From: Minisyncoccota bacterium
GTDB lineage: Bacteria > Patescibacteriota > Minisyncoccia > UBA6257 > HR35
DNA: 12,304 nt
Direction: 5' to 3'
Assembly (NCBI GenBank): GCA_937934285.1
Contig: CALHAT010000019.1
Span: forward strand, 1 to 12,304
Shown here: positions 1-7,333 of the stretch, in pieces
Numbering within the stretch: the stretch's first letter is position 1
Layout of the letters: each line of letters starts with the position of its first letter
The notes under the pieces: model-generated
Told to the model about the DNA's origin: nothing
The model's input: only the letters and a program-made list of their open reading frames with translations
Databases searched by the model: none
Position numbers and translations under genes: made by a program

Positions 1-1694
1 AAGAAATTGTTTATGAAGGAGTTGAAACTGTTTATGATTTAACTGAACCAGAAACTAACCATTTTGTTGCTAATGGTATTTTAGTCCACAATTGTTCAGA
101 GTACAATTTTTTGAACTGGACTAGCTGTAATTTAGCTTCAATTAACTTACTAAAATTTTTAAAAGAAGATGGAAGTTTTGATGTTGAAGCTTTTAAACAT
201 ACTGTTCGAATAATTTTTCTTTCCCAAGATCTTTTAATTTCTAAAGCTGATTACCCTCATCCTAAAATTGCTGAAGAGACTAAAAAATATCGAACAATTG
301 GTTTAGGTTATACCAATCTTGGTGCTTTAATTATGGCTTTGGGACTTCCCTATGATTCTCAAGAGGCTCGGTCTTTGGCAGCCTCAATCACTTCTTTAAT
401 GACTGGTTATGCTTATGAGGTTTCAACTGAAATCGCTGAAACCTTAGGACCTTTTCCTGAATATGAAAAAAATAAAGAACCAATGTTAGAAGTTATGAAA
501 ATGCATCGTGATGAGAGTTATAAAGTTAAAGTTACTCAAGAAAATAAAGACATCATTGAAGAAGCAAATAAAGTTTGGGAGGAAGTTATTAAAAGAGGAG
601 AAAAATATGGGTTCAGAAATGCTCAAGCTTCAGTTCTGGCGCCAACTGGAACAATTTCTTTTATGCTTGATTGTGATACAACTGGAATTGAACCAGATTT
701 TGCTTTAGTAAAAATGAAACAACTTGTTGGTGGTGGTTGGATGAAAATTGCCAACAACACTGTTCCTTTGGCACTTAAAAAACTTGGCTATTCAGAAAAA
801 GAGACTGAAGATATTTTAAAACATTTAGAAGAAACTCAAAATATAGAAACAGCACCTCACTTGCAAGGCAAGCATTTAGCTGTTTTTGATACATCAGTTC
901 CTCCTCCAGGAGGTCAAAGATCGATTTCCTTAGATGGCCATCTAAAAATGGTTGCTGCGGTTCAACCATTTATTTCTGGTGGAATTTCCAAAACATTTAA
1001 TATGCCAAATTCAGCTACCATCGATGATGTCTATAATGCCTTTATTAATGCTTGGAAATTGGGAATTAAATGTGTTGCTATTTATCGTGATGGTTCAAAA
1101 GCAACTCAAGCTTTATTTGCTACTCAAAAGAAAAAATCAAGAACTGAAAGAAGAAAATTGCCTTTGGTACGCCAATCAGAGACTCACAAGTTTTCGGTGG
1201 CTGGTCATGAAGGCTATTTGACTTATAGTTTTTTTGAAGATGGTAGTTTGGGCGAGATATTTATTCGTATGTCAAAACAAGGAAGTACTTTAGCAGGACT
1301 TTTAGATGCTTTTGCGATTGCTGTTTCAATTGCTTTGCAACACGGCGTTCCCTTAAAAGAATTAGCCAGTAAATTTATTTATATGAGATTTGAACCAATG
1401 GGAATTACTAATAACGAAGATATTCCTTTAGCAAGTTCAATAATTGATTATATTTTTAAATATTTAGCAATGAAGTTTTTATCTCCTGAGGAATTAAAAG
1501 AGCTCGGCTTGGAAGTTAAAGAAAAGAAATTATTAGAAGAACATCCTAAGTTAATTGTCGAAATACCAACCAAAGAAGAAAGTTCTGGATCTTTAGTAGG
1601 TCCACCTTGTAAAAATTGTGGCGGAATGACTACCAGAACCGGAAGTTGTTATACTTGTTTAGAATGTGGCGAATCAACCGGCGGTTGCGGTTAA
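1..1694 (+). CDS. nrdJ: Adenosylcobalamin-dependent (class II) ribonucleotide reductase, intein-containing, 5'-partial
   Basis: This cytosolic enzyme reduces ribonucleotides to deoxyribonucleotides using coenzyme B12 to make a thiyl radical. Only the 3' part is present; the first full codon is at 3 and the reading frame enters from outside the window. Codons 3-92 are the end of an intein. The mature C-extein begins at the Cys codon at 93 and is 533 residues long. Numbering from that Cys: C1 and E3 (motif CSE) match the radical cysteine and active-site glutamate of the family, and C12 in CNLASINL matches its redox partner, with the family's 11-residue spacing. PTGTIS lies at 184-189. A TSCPD-like domain spans about 371-464 (EGYLTYSFFEDGS onward). 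The tail has a Cys-rich zinc-ribbon-like end (C506, C509, C519, C522, C525, C532) typical of B12-dependent reductases. About 300 N-terminal extein residues are expected upstream. The yraN start follows the stop by 4 nt. Identity is very secure. Confidence 0.95.
   Translation, partial: EIVYEGVETVYDLTEPETNHFVANGILVHNCSEYNFLNWTSCNLASINLLKFLKEDGSFDVEAFKHTVRIIFLSQDLLISKADYPHPKIAEETKKYRTIGLGYTNLGALIMALGLPYDSQEARSLAASITSLMTGYAYEVSTEIAETLGPFPEYEKNKEPMLEVMKMHRDESYKVKVTQENKDIIEEANKVWEEVIKRGEKYGFRNAQASVLAPTGTISFMLDCDTTGIEPDFALVKMKQLVGGGWMKIANNTVPLALKKLGYSEKETEDILKHLEETQNIETAPHLQGKHLAVFDTSVPPPGGQRSISLDGHLKMVAAVQPFISGGISKTFNMPNSATIDDVYNAFINAWKLGIKCVAIYRDGSKATQALFATQKKKSRTERRKLPLVRQSETHKFSVAGHEGYLTYSFFEDGSLGEIFIRMSKQGSTLAGLLDAFAIAVSIALQHGVPLKELASKFIYMRFEPMGITNNEDIPLASSIIDYIFKYLAMKFLSPEELKELGLEVKEKKLLEEHPKLIVEIPTKEESSGSLVGPPCKNCGGMTTRTGSCYTCLECGESTGGCG
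3..92 (+). other. Intein C-terminal splicing region within nrdJ (partial)
   Basis: The 30 codons before the NrdJ C-extein read as the end of a protein-splicing element. The stretch YDLTEPETNHFVANGILVHN (33-92) matches the intein C-terminal splicing blocks: the VYDLT / HNFVANGI-type block F, then the terminal His-Asn of block G. Asn (90-92) is the expected cyclising residue, His (87-89) assists it, and the +1 extein nucleophile is Cys (93-95). The N-terminal splicing blocks, and any homing endonuclease domain, lie upstream of the window. It is therefore unknown whether this is a full-size, mini or split intein. The splice product would join ...NP (expected upstream) to CSEY, restoring the NrdJ active-site loop. 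Confidence 0.93.
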
Positions 1695-1698
1695 AATA

Positions 1699-2049
1699 AT
1701 GGTCTCAACCAAGAAAAAAGGTATTTTTGCTGAGGAAATTGCCGTTAAATTTTTAAAAAACCAAGGTTATAAAATTTTAGAAAGAAATTGGAAATTAAGG
1801 AATATCGGCGAGGTTGATATCGTCGCGAAAAAGAAAAAGACTCTTAATTTTGTAGAAGTTAAGTCACTTTCAAATTATAAAGATTTTAAGCCTGAAAACC
1901 ATTTTAACAAGAAAAAATATCAAAAAATTATGAAGATAGCAAGCTTTTACGCTAATAAAAATAATGCTGAGAGCTGGATTATTTCATTAATTGCAATTAT
2001 TTTTGATAATGATGTTAAAATAAATTATTATGAGAATATTCAGATTTAG
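1699..2049 (+). CDS. yraN: YraN/UPF0102 family endonuclease-like protein
   Basis: This is a 116-residue cytosolic protein of the UPF0102 (YraN) family, which has a restriction-endonuclease-like fold and is poorly characterised; roles in DNA or recombination processing have been suggested. Visible family features are the N-terminal GIFAEEIAVKFL helix (residues 8-19), GYKILERNW (23-31), and the nuclease-type core GEVDIVA...FVEVKS with E38, D40, E53 and K55. This matches the family pattern GE(I/V)D...(F)VEVK. An upstream in-frame ATG at 1666 would add 11 residues lying inside nrdJ. The ATG at 1699 is preferred because the family alignment begins there and it falls 4 nt after the nrdJ stop. There is no Shine-Dalgarno sequence, so translation is probably coupled to nrdJ. 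The 3' end overlaps the next gene by 20 nt. The exact biochemical role is not established from sequence. Confidence 0.88.
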   Translation: MVSTKKKGIFAEEIAVKFLKNQGYKILERNWKLRNIGEVDIVAKKKKTLNFVEVKSLSNYKDFKPENHFNKKKYQKIMKIASFYANKNNAESWIISLIAIIFDNDVKINYYENIQI

Positions 2050-2359
2050 TATCTGGAAAATTACTAGTTTAATTTTATTTATTTTAGTAGTTTTTGTTGC
2101 TTATGAATATCTCCGTGAATATAAAAAAAATTTAATTTATAAACAAGAACTAAAATTTATTCAGAAAAATTTAGAAAAGACCAAAAAGGAAAGTCAGGAA
2201 TTACAAAAACAGGTTCTTTCTCTAAAACATCCACTTAATTTAGAAAAAGAAAAAAAAGACAAATTTGGTGAAGCTCTTGAGGGAGAAAAGGTTATTTTAG
2301 TTTCTGATGAACTTTTACAGATGACGGCTTTACCAATTTTTAAAGAATTGCCGAGGTAG
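2030..2359 (+). CDS. FtsB/DivIC-like septum formation initiator protein
   Basis: This 109-residue single-pass membrane protein has the architecture of FtsB/DivIC. It has a short basic cytoplasmic N-terminus, one transmembrane helix at about residues 10-26 (ITSLILFILVVFVAYEY), and a charged coiled coil at about 28-65. It ends with a terminal segment reading NLEKEKKDKFGEALEGEKVI. That segment resembles the family's closing pattern (E-K-x-A-R-E-x-L-G-x-x-x-P-G-E), in which the reductase-like ARE is replaced here by KKDKFG. In the known family the protein joins FtsL and FtsQ/DivIB at the division site. The start overlaps yraN by 20 nt. The last three codons and the stop (up to 2359) lie inside the 5' acceptor strand of the tRNA that follows. 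Small size makes the assignment moderate; a generic TM plus coiled-coil protein is the alternative. Confidence 0.7.
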   Translation: MRIFRFSIWKITSLILFILVVFVAYEYLREYKKNLIYKQELKFIQKNLEKTKKESQELQKQVLSLKHPLNLEKEKKDKFGEALEGEKVILVSDELLQMTALPIFKELPR

Positions 2360-2421
2360 CTCAATGGTAGAGCAGGCGCTTCGTAAGCGTCAGGTTGCGG
2401 GTTCGATTCCCGTCCTCGGCT
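2350..2421 (+). tRNA. tRNA-Thr (anticodon CGU)
   Basis: A complete 72-nt cloverleaf can be folded by eye. The acceptor stem GCCGAGG (2350-2356) pairs perfectly with CCTCGGC (2414-2420). The D-arm is GCTC/GAGC with loop AATGGTA. The anticodon stem GGCGC/GCGTC (one G-T pair) holds loop TTCGTAA, so the anticodon is CGU and decodes ACG (Thr). The variable loop is AGGTT. The T-arm GCGGG/CCCGT encloses TTCGATT. The discriminator base is T (2421). CCA is not encoded (the next bases are CATG), so a CCA-adding enzyme is needed. The 5' end overlaps the FtsB-like CDS by 10 nt, and the 3' end is 1 nt before the ATG of the next gene. Confidence 0.97.
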
Positions 2422-2422
2422 C

Positions 2423-2989
2423 ATGAAGAAGATATTCATTATGATCTTGATAATTTTTTTTGGTTTGGTCGTGATTGGTGTTTTAAAATCGAAAACAACT
2501 AATCAGCAAAAGTTTCCTAATAATCAGAAAAATATAAAAACCTACACTAATAAAAATAACCAGTCAATTAATAATTCAGCTAAACAAAGTTCAACCTCCT
2601 CGCTTTTATTGATTGACAACCCTTTAATTGATGAAAATTTTATCAAAGAGATTAATGAAGGGTTTGAGAAATTAAAAGAAAATATCAAAATTGATAATAA
2701 TAAAAATGAAGCTGATTATCAAAGAGAAATCAGTAATTGGCAAAAAGAGTTTCTTAAGCAATACAAGAAAACAAAAATTTTAGATTACCGAATAATCTTA
2801 AAATTTGCTGAAGAGCTATCTTTAATTAATCCACCGCCTCGTTTTTATGATTTTCATTTAGAATTGTTAAAAACTTTCTATTCTGTTGGCATTGGCCTTA
2901 AAAAATATCAAGAAACTGATGATATTTTTTTAAAAAATTATTTGTATAATTTTATTAGAGATAATTTAGAAAAGCTTAAAGTTAAATGA
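2423..2989 (+). CDS. Membrane-anchored extracytoplasmic protein of unknown function
   Basis: I do not recognise this 188-residue protein. It has an N-terminal hydrophobic helix (about residues 3-21, MKKIFIMILIIFFGLVVIGV). No Cys lipobox and no clear signal peptidase site are visible, so it is probably an anchor with the rest outside the membrane. Residues about 25-60 form an Asn/Ser/Lys-rich, low-complexity linker. The remainder is helical and charged, with a notable NPPPRFYDFHLELL segment near residues 137-150. The ATG lies 1 nt after the tRNA 3' end, so no Shine-Dalgarno site is possible outside the tRNA. Its stop overlaps the next start as ATGA. Being the first gene of the T4SS-like run, it may be an accessory envelope component, but that is inference from position only. 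Confidence 0.75.
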   Translation: MKKIFIMILIIFFGLVVIGVLKSKTTNQQKFPNNQKNIKTYTNKNNQSINNSAKQSSTSSLLLIDNPLIDENFIKEINEGFEKLKENIKIDNNKNEADYQREISNWQKEFLKQYKKTKILDYRIILKFAEELSLINPPPRFYDFHLELLKTFYSVGIGLKKYQETDDIFLKNYLYNFIRDNLEKLKVK

Positions 2990-5070
2990 AGCAAATTTTT
3001 ATTAAAATAATAATTTTTATTGTAATTATTTTTGAGATAATTTATCCCTTTTCTTTTACTTTAGCTCAATTTCGAGTTCCCGTTGAAGATACGGGAACTT
3101 ATACTTATTTAACTGATTTAAAAGTACTTTTGACAACTATTCAAGATTTAATAGCAACAATTATTAGGGACTTAGAAACTCTTAATCTTGAGGTTGGACA
3201 TCTCTATGAACTTCAATTAAGAAGCAAAGGAGCTGAGCTATTTACAGCTATAATGCTACAAACTGCTTATTACAATGATTATTTTATGGAGGTTGAAAGC
3301 TTACGAAATGCCCAAATTGTTGACAGTGATGAAGATATTGCTGATGAGCTTTTTCGAGCCGAAATTGCCGGTGCTTATGAAGCTATTGCTGAAGTTGCCA
3401 GGTCTATAAATTGTATTTCTCCAGAAATTAGAACAGAACTTATTGCTCGAGTTAGACAAGCAGCTGCTCCTTTTGGTCTAAGTGATTTTGCTGAAGAACA
3501 AGTAAATTCTATTCCGGATTGTTATTCAATTGGTAATAGCACCGAAGTTTTTTTGCCCTTGAATCTTTTTTCATCATTTTCTATAGGGAGGTATCTAGCC
3601 CAAACTACAAATCCTTCTTCAGGAGAAACAGTGCCAACAATTATTATTCAGCCTACTTTACGTCAAACTGAGCTTTCTGATGAATTAATAAGTGCTGCTT
3701 CTGCTTTTGAACAAGCTATTTTAGGCAAGGCTCAATTGTTTCGAGATAGAAGGAGGGAACAACTTCGAGGAGTTAGACCTTTAACTGAAAGTTGCGCTGA
3801 TGAAAGGTATTATTATACCGACGAAGGTTTAGCGGTTTGTTCAAATTATCGTGCTGATATTACTCTTGATCATCTCGATGAATTTTTAAGACAAGTTCAA
3901 AATCCTTTGCTTCAAAATTTTACAAGTGAATTTATTTTCTTTAACTTTGTTAACCAAAGAGATACCTTAAGAAGATTGGGTATTACCACAAGTAGTTATT
4001 TAGCTGTAGATTTATTTATAGACGAAGAAACAAGAAAAAAAATAATTGAACAAATGTGCTCTTTTATTCAAAAGAAAGAGGATAAATTAAAAACAGTCCA
4101 AACTGATTTTTATTTAAGATGCTTAAGAACCTTAACAGAAATAGCTCAAAATGTAGTTGATGCCAGAATTAAAGGTCTTGAAGAAAGAAAGAAATTTGCT
4201 GAAGAAGTTAGAGATCAAGCCCGAAGAACCTTAGAAAGGATTAGAAGCGTCAGAGGTCAACTTAATTCTTGCTCAGGAACAAGAGCAGCTATAGGTGATC
4301 TCGATCGAATGGAAAGAGATACCGAAAATTATATTGATATCTTAACTGATTTACAAAGATATTTGGAACGAGTGATTGCCCAATTAAGAAATATTTTTAA
4401 TCAAATATTTAGTTTCTTTCAAGAATTGATTGATCTTATTAATAATCTTGTAAAGCAGATTACAGAATTTTTACCAGAATTTCAAAAAGAGGCTATTCAA
4501 GATATATTGAATAAAATAATAAAAGAAATAATTGAAAAAACCTTGATCGAGATTTTAAAGGCGTTGTTAGGGGCGGTAATACCAATATTTAATTGGTTAA
4601 TAAAATTATTAGATGAATTACCAAAAATTATTAAAGGTATCTTGGAGCAATTAATAGAATTCAAAATAAAATTAATTGAAGATGTTATAGAAAAAATTTT
4701 TAAACCAGAACAAAAAGATTTAGCCAACAAACTAAAAAATGAGGTAAATGCAAAATTAAATGAACTTATGCGAAAAGCTAATATAGAGTATGAGAATTTA
4801 GCCAACGAGAATCTTAATTTAAGTCAAATAAGATTAATTCAGGCGAGGTTAGAAGCAATAAACAAGATGCTCGATGCTTATTTAAGATTATATCATCTTA
4901 GAAACCAAGATAGAAGATGTGGTGGTGGAGGAAACATTTCTTCACTTCCCAAGAAAGTAATAATTGTTGAGGCTGAAACAAATAAAAATCTTAACCTTTT
5001 AGATAGAATTAAATATTCCTTGACCTATCTATTTAAAGTTAAATCATTAGAAATAAACATTAAAAGATGA
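2986..5070 (+). CDS. Large secreted helical protein, possibly VirB5/TrbJ-like T4SS component
   Basis: This 694-residue protein begins with a long hydrophobic signal peptide with likely cleavage after A27 (FTLA|QFRVP). The mature N-terminus QFRVPVEDTG followed by a helix resembles the start of VirB5/TrbJ pilus-tip proteins (typically AQ..PV.D plus coiled coil), but at 694 residues it is far longer than that ~200-250-residue family. Most of it looks alpha-helical: charged coiled-coil-like stretches at about 385-425 and 575-630, and very I/L/K/E-rich amphipathic helices at about 455-575. There are eight cysteines (143, 179, 270, 285, 358, 379, 429, 645), an even number that fits extracellular disulfides. 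A CGGGGN turn follows at 645. It shares 4 nt (ATGA) with genes on both sides and sits directly before the VirB6/TrbL-like gene, as trbJ precedes trbL in known systems. Secretion is well supported; the VirB5 link is tentative. Confidence 0.7.
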   Translation: MKQIFIKIIIFIVIIFEIIYPFSFTLAQFRVPVEDTGTYTYLTDLKVLLTTIQDLIATIIRDLETLNLEVGHLYELQLRSKGAELFTAIMLQTAYYNDYFMEVESLRNAQIVDSDEDIADELFRAEIAGAYEAIAEVARSINCISPEIRTELIARVRQAAAPFGLSDFAEEQVNSIPDCYSIGNSTEVFLPLNLFSSFSIGRYLAQTTNPSSGETVPTIIIQPTLRQTELSDELISAASAFEQAILGKAQLFRDRRREQLRGVRPLTESCADERYYYTDEGLAVCSNYRADITLDHLDEFLRQVQNPLLQNFTSEFIFFNFVNQRDTLRRLGITTSSYLAVDLFIDEETRKKIIEQMCSFIQKKEDKLKTVQTDFYLRCLRTLTEIAQNVVDARIKGLEERKKFAEEVRDQARRTLERIRSVRGQLNSCSGTRAAIGDLDRMERDTENYIDILTDLQRYLERVIAQLRNIFNQIFSFFQELIDLINNLVKQITEFLPEFQKEAIQDILNKIIKEIIEKTLIEILKALLGAVIPIFNWLIKLLDELPKIIKGILEQLIEFKIKLIEDVIEKIFKPEQKDLANKLKNEVNAKLNELMRKANIEYENLANENLNLSQIRLIQARLEAINKMLDAYLRLYHLRNQDRRCGGGGNISSLPKKVIIVEAETNKNLNLLDRIKYSLTYLFKVKSLEINIKR

Positions 5071-7256
5071 AAAAAGATAAAAGAATTTCGATTTTGTTGC
5101 TTGTTCTTATTTGTTTATATTTGTTTTTGCCCACACATTTTAGCTTTGCTGGTCTATGGGATTGGTTTATGAACAAAATTAGTAGTCTTACCAACCCACT
5201 AGGTACACTTGCAGCACAAACTGGACAAGCGATGTTAGCAGGCGTAGTATGGGGTGCCTCTCTTTTACTTCGTGTAGTATACGGGATAGTATGGATTTTA
5301 GATACTTTTGTTGCTAAAATAGTTGATTGGGTTTCTTTGTTAAATCCTTTTCGCGAAGGTGTAATCTCAAATCAAAACATCAGCCCAGCTGCTATTATTT
5401 GGAATATTTTTAAGAATTTTAGTTATATTTTAATAGTTTTTTCAATTCTTTTGGCAGGATTTAAAATTCTTTTTGACCAAGAGGGAGTAGCTTATCGTTT
5501 AATTTTTAACATTTTAATAGTTGCTTTTATAATAAATTTCAGCTTTGTTTTGGTTAAAGAATCTTATTTATTGGTTGATGCTTTAGAAAAAGGATTAGCC
5601 GGTGGCTGCCCTCCAAATACTACCGATCCTCAACAAGAACAACATTGTAACTCTAAAAAACTTGGTTCTCTTATAATGGCAAGTATGTGGCAAAAACATG
5701 ACCCCATTAAGCTGATTGAACAAATGGCTAAAGAATTTAGTAGTCAAGAAACATTTACTCACTTATTAACGGGGGCTATAAAAGATTTCTTTACAAATTT
5801 GTTTTTATTAATTTTGGCTTTTATAATGTTTATTATTTTAGTAATTACTTTTGTTTTAATCATTTCTAGGTATTTTTTTATTTTATTTTATGCTGCGACT
5901 TCATCTTTAGCTATTGCTACTTTAGTTATTCCAGAATCAAAAGGAACATTTGCTCAACTTACCAAGGGTATGAGACAGTTTGATAATTGGATTAATGGTT
6001 TGATAAAATGGTTGTTGGTTGTCCCAGTATTTGTTATTATGGTGGTGATAGGACAAATCATTCAAGAAGCAAGCTTGTCTCAAATTCAAAACATAACAAC
6101 TGGCCAACAATTAATAGAATTTATAATGATTCTTTTATTCATAGCAGTATGGTATATTATTTCAATAATAACTGCTGTTCGACTTTCGGGGAAAGTTGGT
6201 GAGTTGGCTAAGTATTTAGCAATGGGTTCTTTAGCAGGAATAGGCTTGCTGGCAGCTCGAGGATTGATATTTTCTAAAGCTGGCGCAAAAACAGCTGGTT
6301 GGCTTAAATCAACAGGACAATCTATTCAAAGCCGAATTGGTACTGGCGGATTTTTGGGTTGGCGCAGTTTAATATCTAAACAGGCATTGAAAATTACTCA
6401 ATTAGGCGAGAGATTAACAGAGAAAAGGTTTAAAGACGAAGCGGATGTTGTTGAACAGCAATTAAAATTATTAGAACAACAATTAAAGACCACCACTTCT
6501 CCCGCGACCGTACAACAAATTAATAATAAAATTAGAACTTTGATTACAAAATATCAAAGCACACCAGTTGCGGCTAAGATTAGTGAAACAGTATCTAAAA
6601 TGCCTCAGAATGCTTTTAACAAACTGGATACCACTACATTATCATTATTAGGCTCATCAACAGCTCCGCAAGAAGTGCGTGACGCATTTATTGATCAAAT
6701 TAAAAGAATGTCGAGACAAACACTAATGAATAGTCTTACTAATCCAAACTTACTACAATCTTATGCCAATATGTCCCTTGATGTTATTTCAGCTTTTGCT
6801 AATAAAATCAGTCAGGAGCTTTCTACTTCGGATGTTTTAGTATCTTTATCTGATGATAATATAAAAGGAATGTTGCAAAAACTAACACCTAATCATCCAT
6901 TAAGACAAGCAGTTAACCAATTATCAAAAGGATTATTAGATGGTTTGGTCACTGGCAATATTAATCAGATATCAAGAGCTTTTGCTGACTTCGATTTAGC
7001 TGCTTGGTCGAAGAGTAACGAGATAGTTAAAATATTAAAAAGTTTACCGGCTGGTATTACCACCGGTCAAGTTGCTATAGAGTCGATGATTAAATCATCA
7101 GAACCCGAGAAAATTATAACTGCGTTATTAAGATTGCCTCCCAATGATCCATTAAGAAGTGGAATATCTCAATATATTAAAAGTAGTGGTCGAGGTGTCG
7201 CCACTCTTAGTAACACTTTATCACCGCAACATAGAGCTAAATTATATGCCATTTAA
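5067..7256 (+). CDS. VirB6/TrbL-like polytopic membrane protein of a T4SS-like channel
   Basis: This 729-residue inner-membrane protein likely forms the channel part of the secretion apparatus. A signal-like helix (residues 7-28, possible cleavage FSFA|GLW) is followed by hydrophobic segments at about 55-84, 113-135, 143-165, 240-288 (two passes), 310-332 and 350-372, plus a weaker one near 385-400. A loop with two cysteines (C181, C194) lies at about 175-235. This layout and the position between a VirB5-like candidate and PrgI/VirB4 match VirB6/TrbL proteins. After about residue 405 the protein is hydrophilic for some 320 residues: a Gln/Lys-rich coiled-coil-like stretch (445-495), then helical sequence with an internal repeat (606-621 and 690-705). 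That tail is an extended form compared with classical VirB6 (~300 residues). The start is the ATG overlapping the preceding stop (ATGA). The family is diverged, so the assignment relies on topology and context. Confidence 0.78.
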   Translation: MKKDKRISILLLVLICLYLFLPTHFSFAGLWDWFMNKISSLTNPLGTLAAQTGQAMLAGVVWGASLLLRVVYGIVWILDTFVAKIVDWVSLLNPFREGVISNQNISPAAIIWNIFKNFSYILIVFSILLAGFKILFDQEGVAYRLIFNILIVAFIINFSFVLVKESYLLVDALEKGLAGGCPPNTTDPQQEQHCNSKKLGSLIMASMWQKHDPIKLIEQMAKEFSSQETFTHLLTGAIKDFFTNLFLLILAFIMFIILVITFVLIISRYFFILFYAATSSLAIATLVIPESKGTFAQLTKGMRQFDNWINGLIKWLLVVPVFVIMVVIGQIIQEASLSQIQNITTGQQLIEFIMILLFIAVWYIISIITAVRLSGKVGELAKYLAMGSLAGIGLLAARGLIFSKAGAKTAGWLKSTGQSIQSRIGTGGFLGWRSLISKQALKITQLGERLTEKRFKDEADVVEQQLKLLEQQLKTTTSPATVQQINNKIRTLITKYQSTPVAAKISETVSKMPQNAFNKLDTTTLSLLGSSTAPQEVRDAFIDQIKRMSRQTLMNSLTNPNLLQSYANMSLDVISAFANKISQELSTSDVLVSLSDDNIKGMLQKLTPNHPLRQAVNQLSKGLLDGLVTGNINQISRAFADFDLAAWSKSNEIVKILKSLPAGITTGQVAIESMIKSSEPEKIITALLRLPPNDPLRSGISQYIKSSGRGVATLSNTLSPQHRAKLYAI
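6882..7181 (+). repeat. Degenerate internal repeat in the tail of the VirB6/TrbL-like protein
   Basis: Two copies of a 16-residue motif lie 84 residues apart: LTPNHPLRQAVNQLSK (residues 606-621, nt 6882-6929) and LPPNDPLRSGISQYIK (690-705, nt 7134-7181). Eight of 16 positions are identical (L, P, N, P, L, R, Q, K). This suggests a duplicated helical unit of roughly 84 residues in the hydrophilic tail. The nucleotide copies differ, so it is an old protein-level repeat and not a recent DNA duplication. Confidence 0.5.
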
Positions 7257-7333
7257 AAATTTAACAAATAGTTGTATAAGGAGTTATAAAAGATTTATGT
7301 TGGTCAAATTAAAAATTTTTATAATAATTAATA
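7257..7333 (+). promoter_or_regulatory. Largest intergenic gap; possible promoter before the acidic-protein gene
   Basis: This 77-nt stretch is the only sizeable non-coding gap in the secretion operon. It holds a perfect -10-like TATAAT at 7320-7325, which would start transcription within a few bases of the ATG at 7334 and give a leaderless or near-leaderless mRNA. No well-spaced -35 is visible; TTGGTC at 7300-7305 is only 14 nt upstream. In DNA this AT-rich a TATAAT is easily met by chance. The gap also holds the only purine-rich Shine-Dalgarno-like AAGGAG outside coding sequence (7278-7283), 13 nt before a short 24-codon ORF (7297-7371). I see no hairpin terminator. Confidence 0.22.

Noticed and set aside
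508..708. Short plus-strand frames inside nrdJ (508-708, 952-1221) and the minus-strand frame 775-969
   Set aside because: They overlap strongly conserved NrdJ sequence in other frames and show no independent domain or start signal.
1666..1698. Upstream in-frame ATG that would extend the YraN protein by 11 residues
   Set aside because: The added residues lie inside the zinc-ribbon codons of nrdJ and do not fit the family's N-terminus; the ATG at 1699 does.
2194..2439. 81-residue minus-strand open frame beginning MNIFFMSRGRESNPQPDAYE
   Set aside because: It runs antisense through the tRNA; the SRGRESNPQPDAYE-type peptide is the well-known spurious translation of a tRNA complement, and the rest is antisense to the FtsB-like gene.
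4497..4805. 102-residue minus-strand open frame
   Set aside because: Antisense shadow of the I/L/K/E-rich helices of the 694-residue protein; composition (Ser/Phe/Ile/Asn) is what the complement of such codons gives.
6008..6202. 64-residue plus-strand frame inside the VirB6-like gene
   Set aside because: Out-of-frame shadow of transmembrane codons, without recognisable features.
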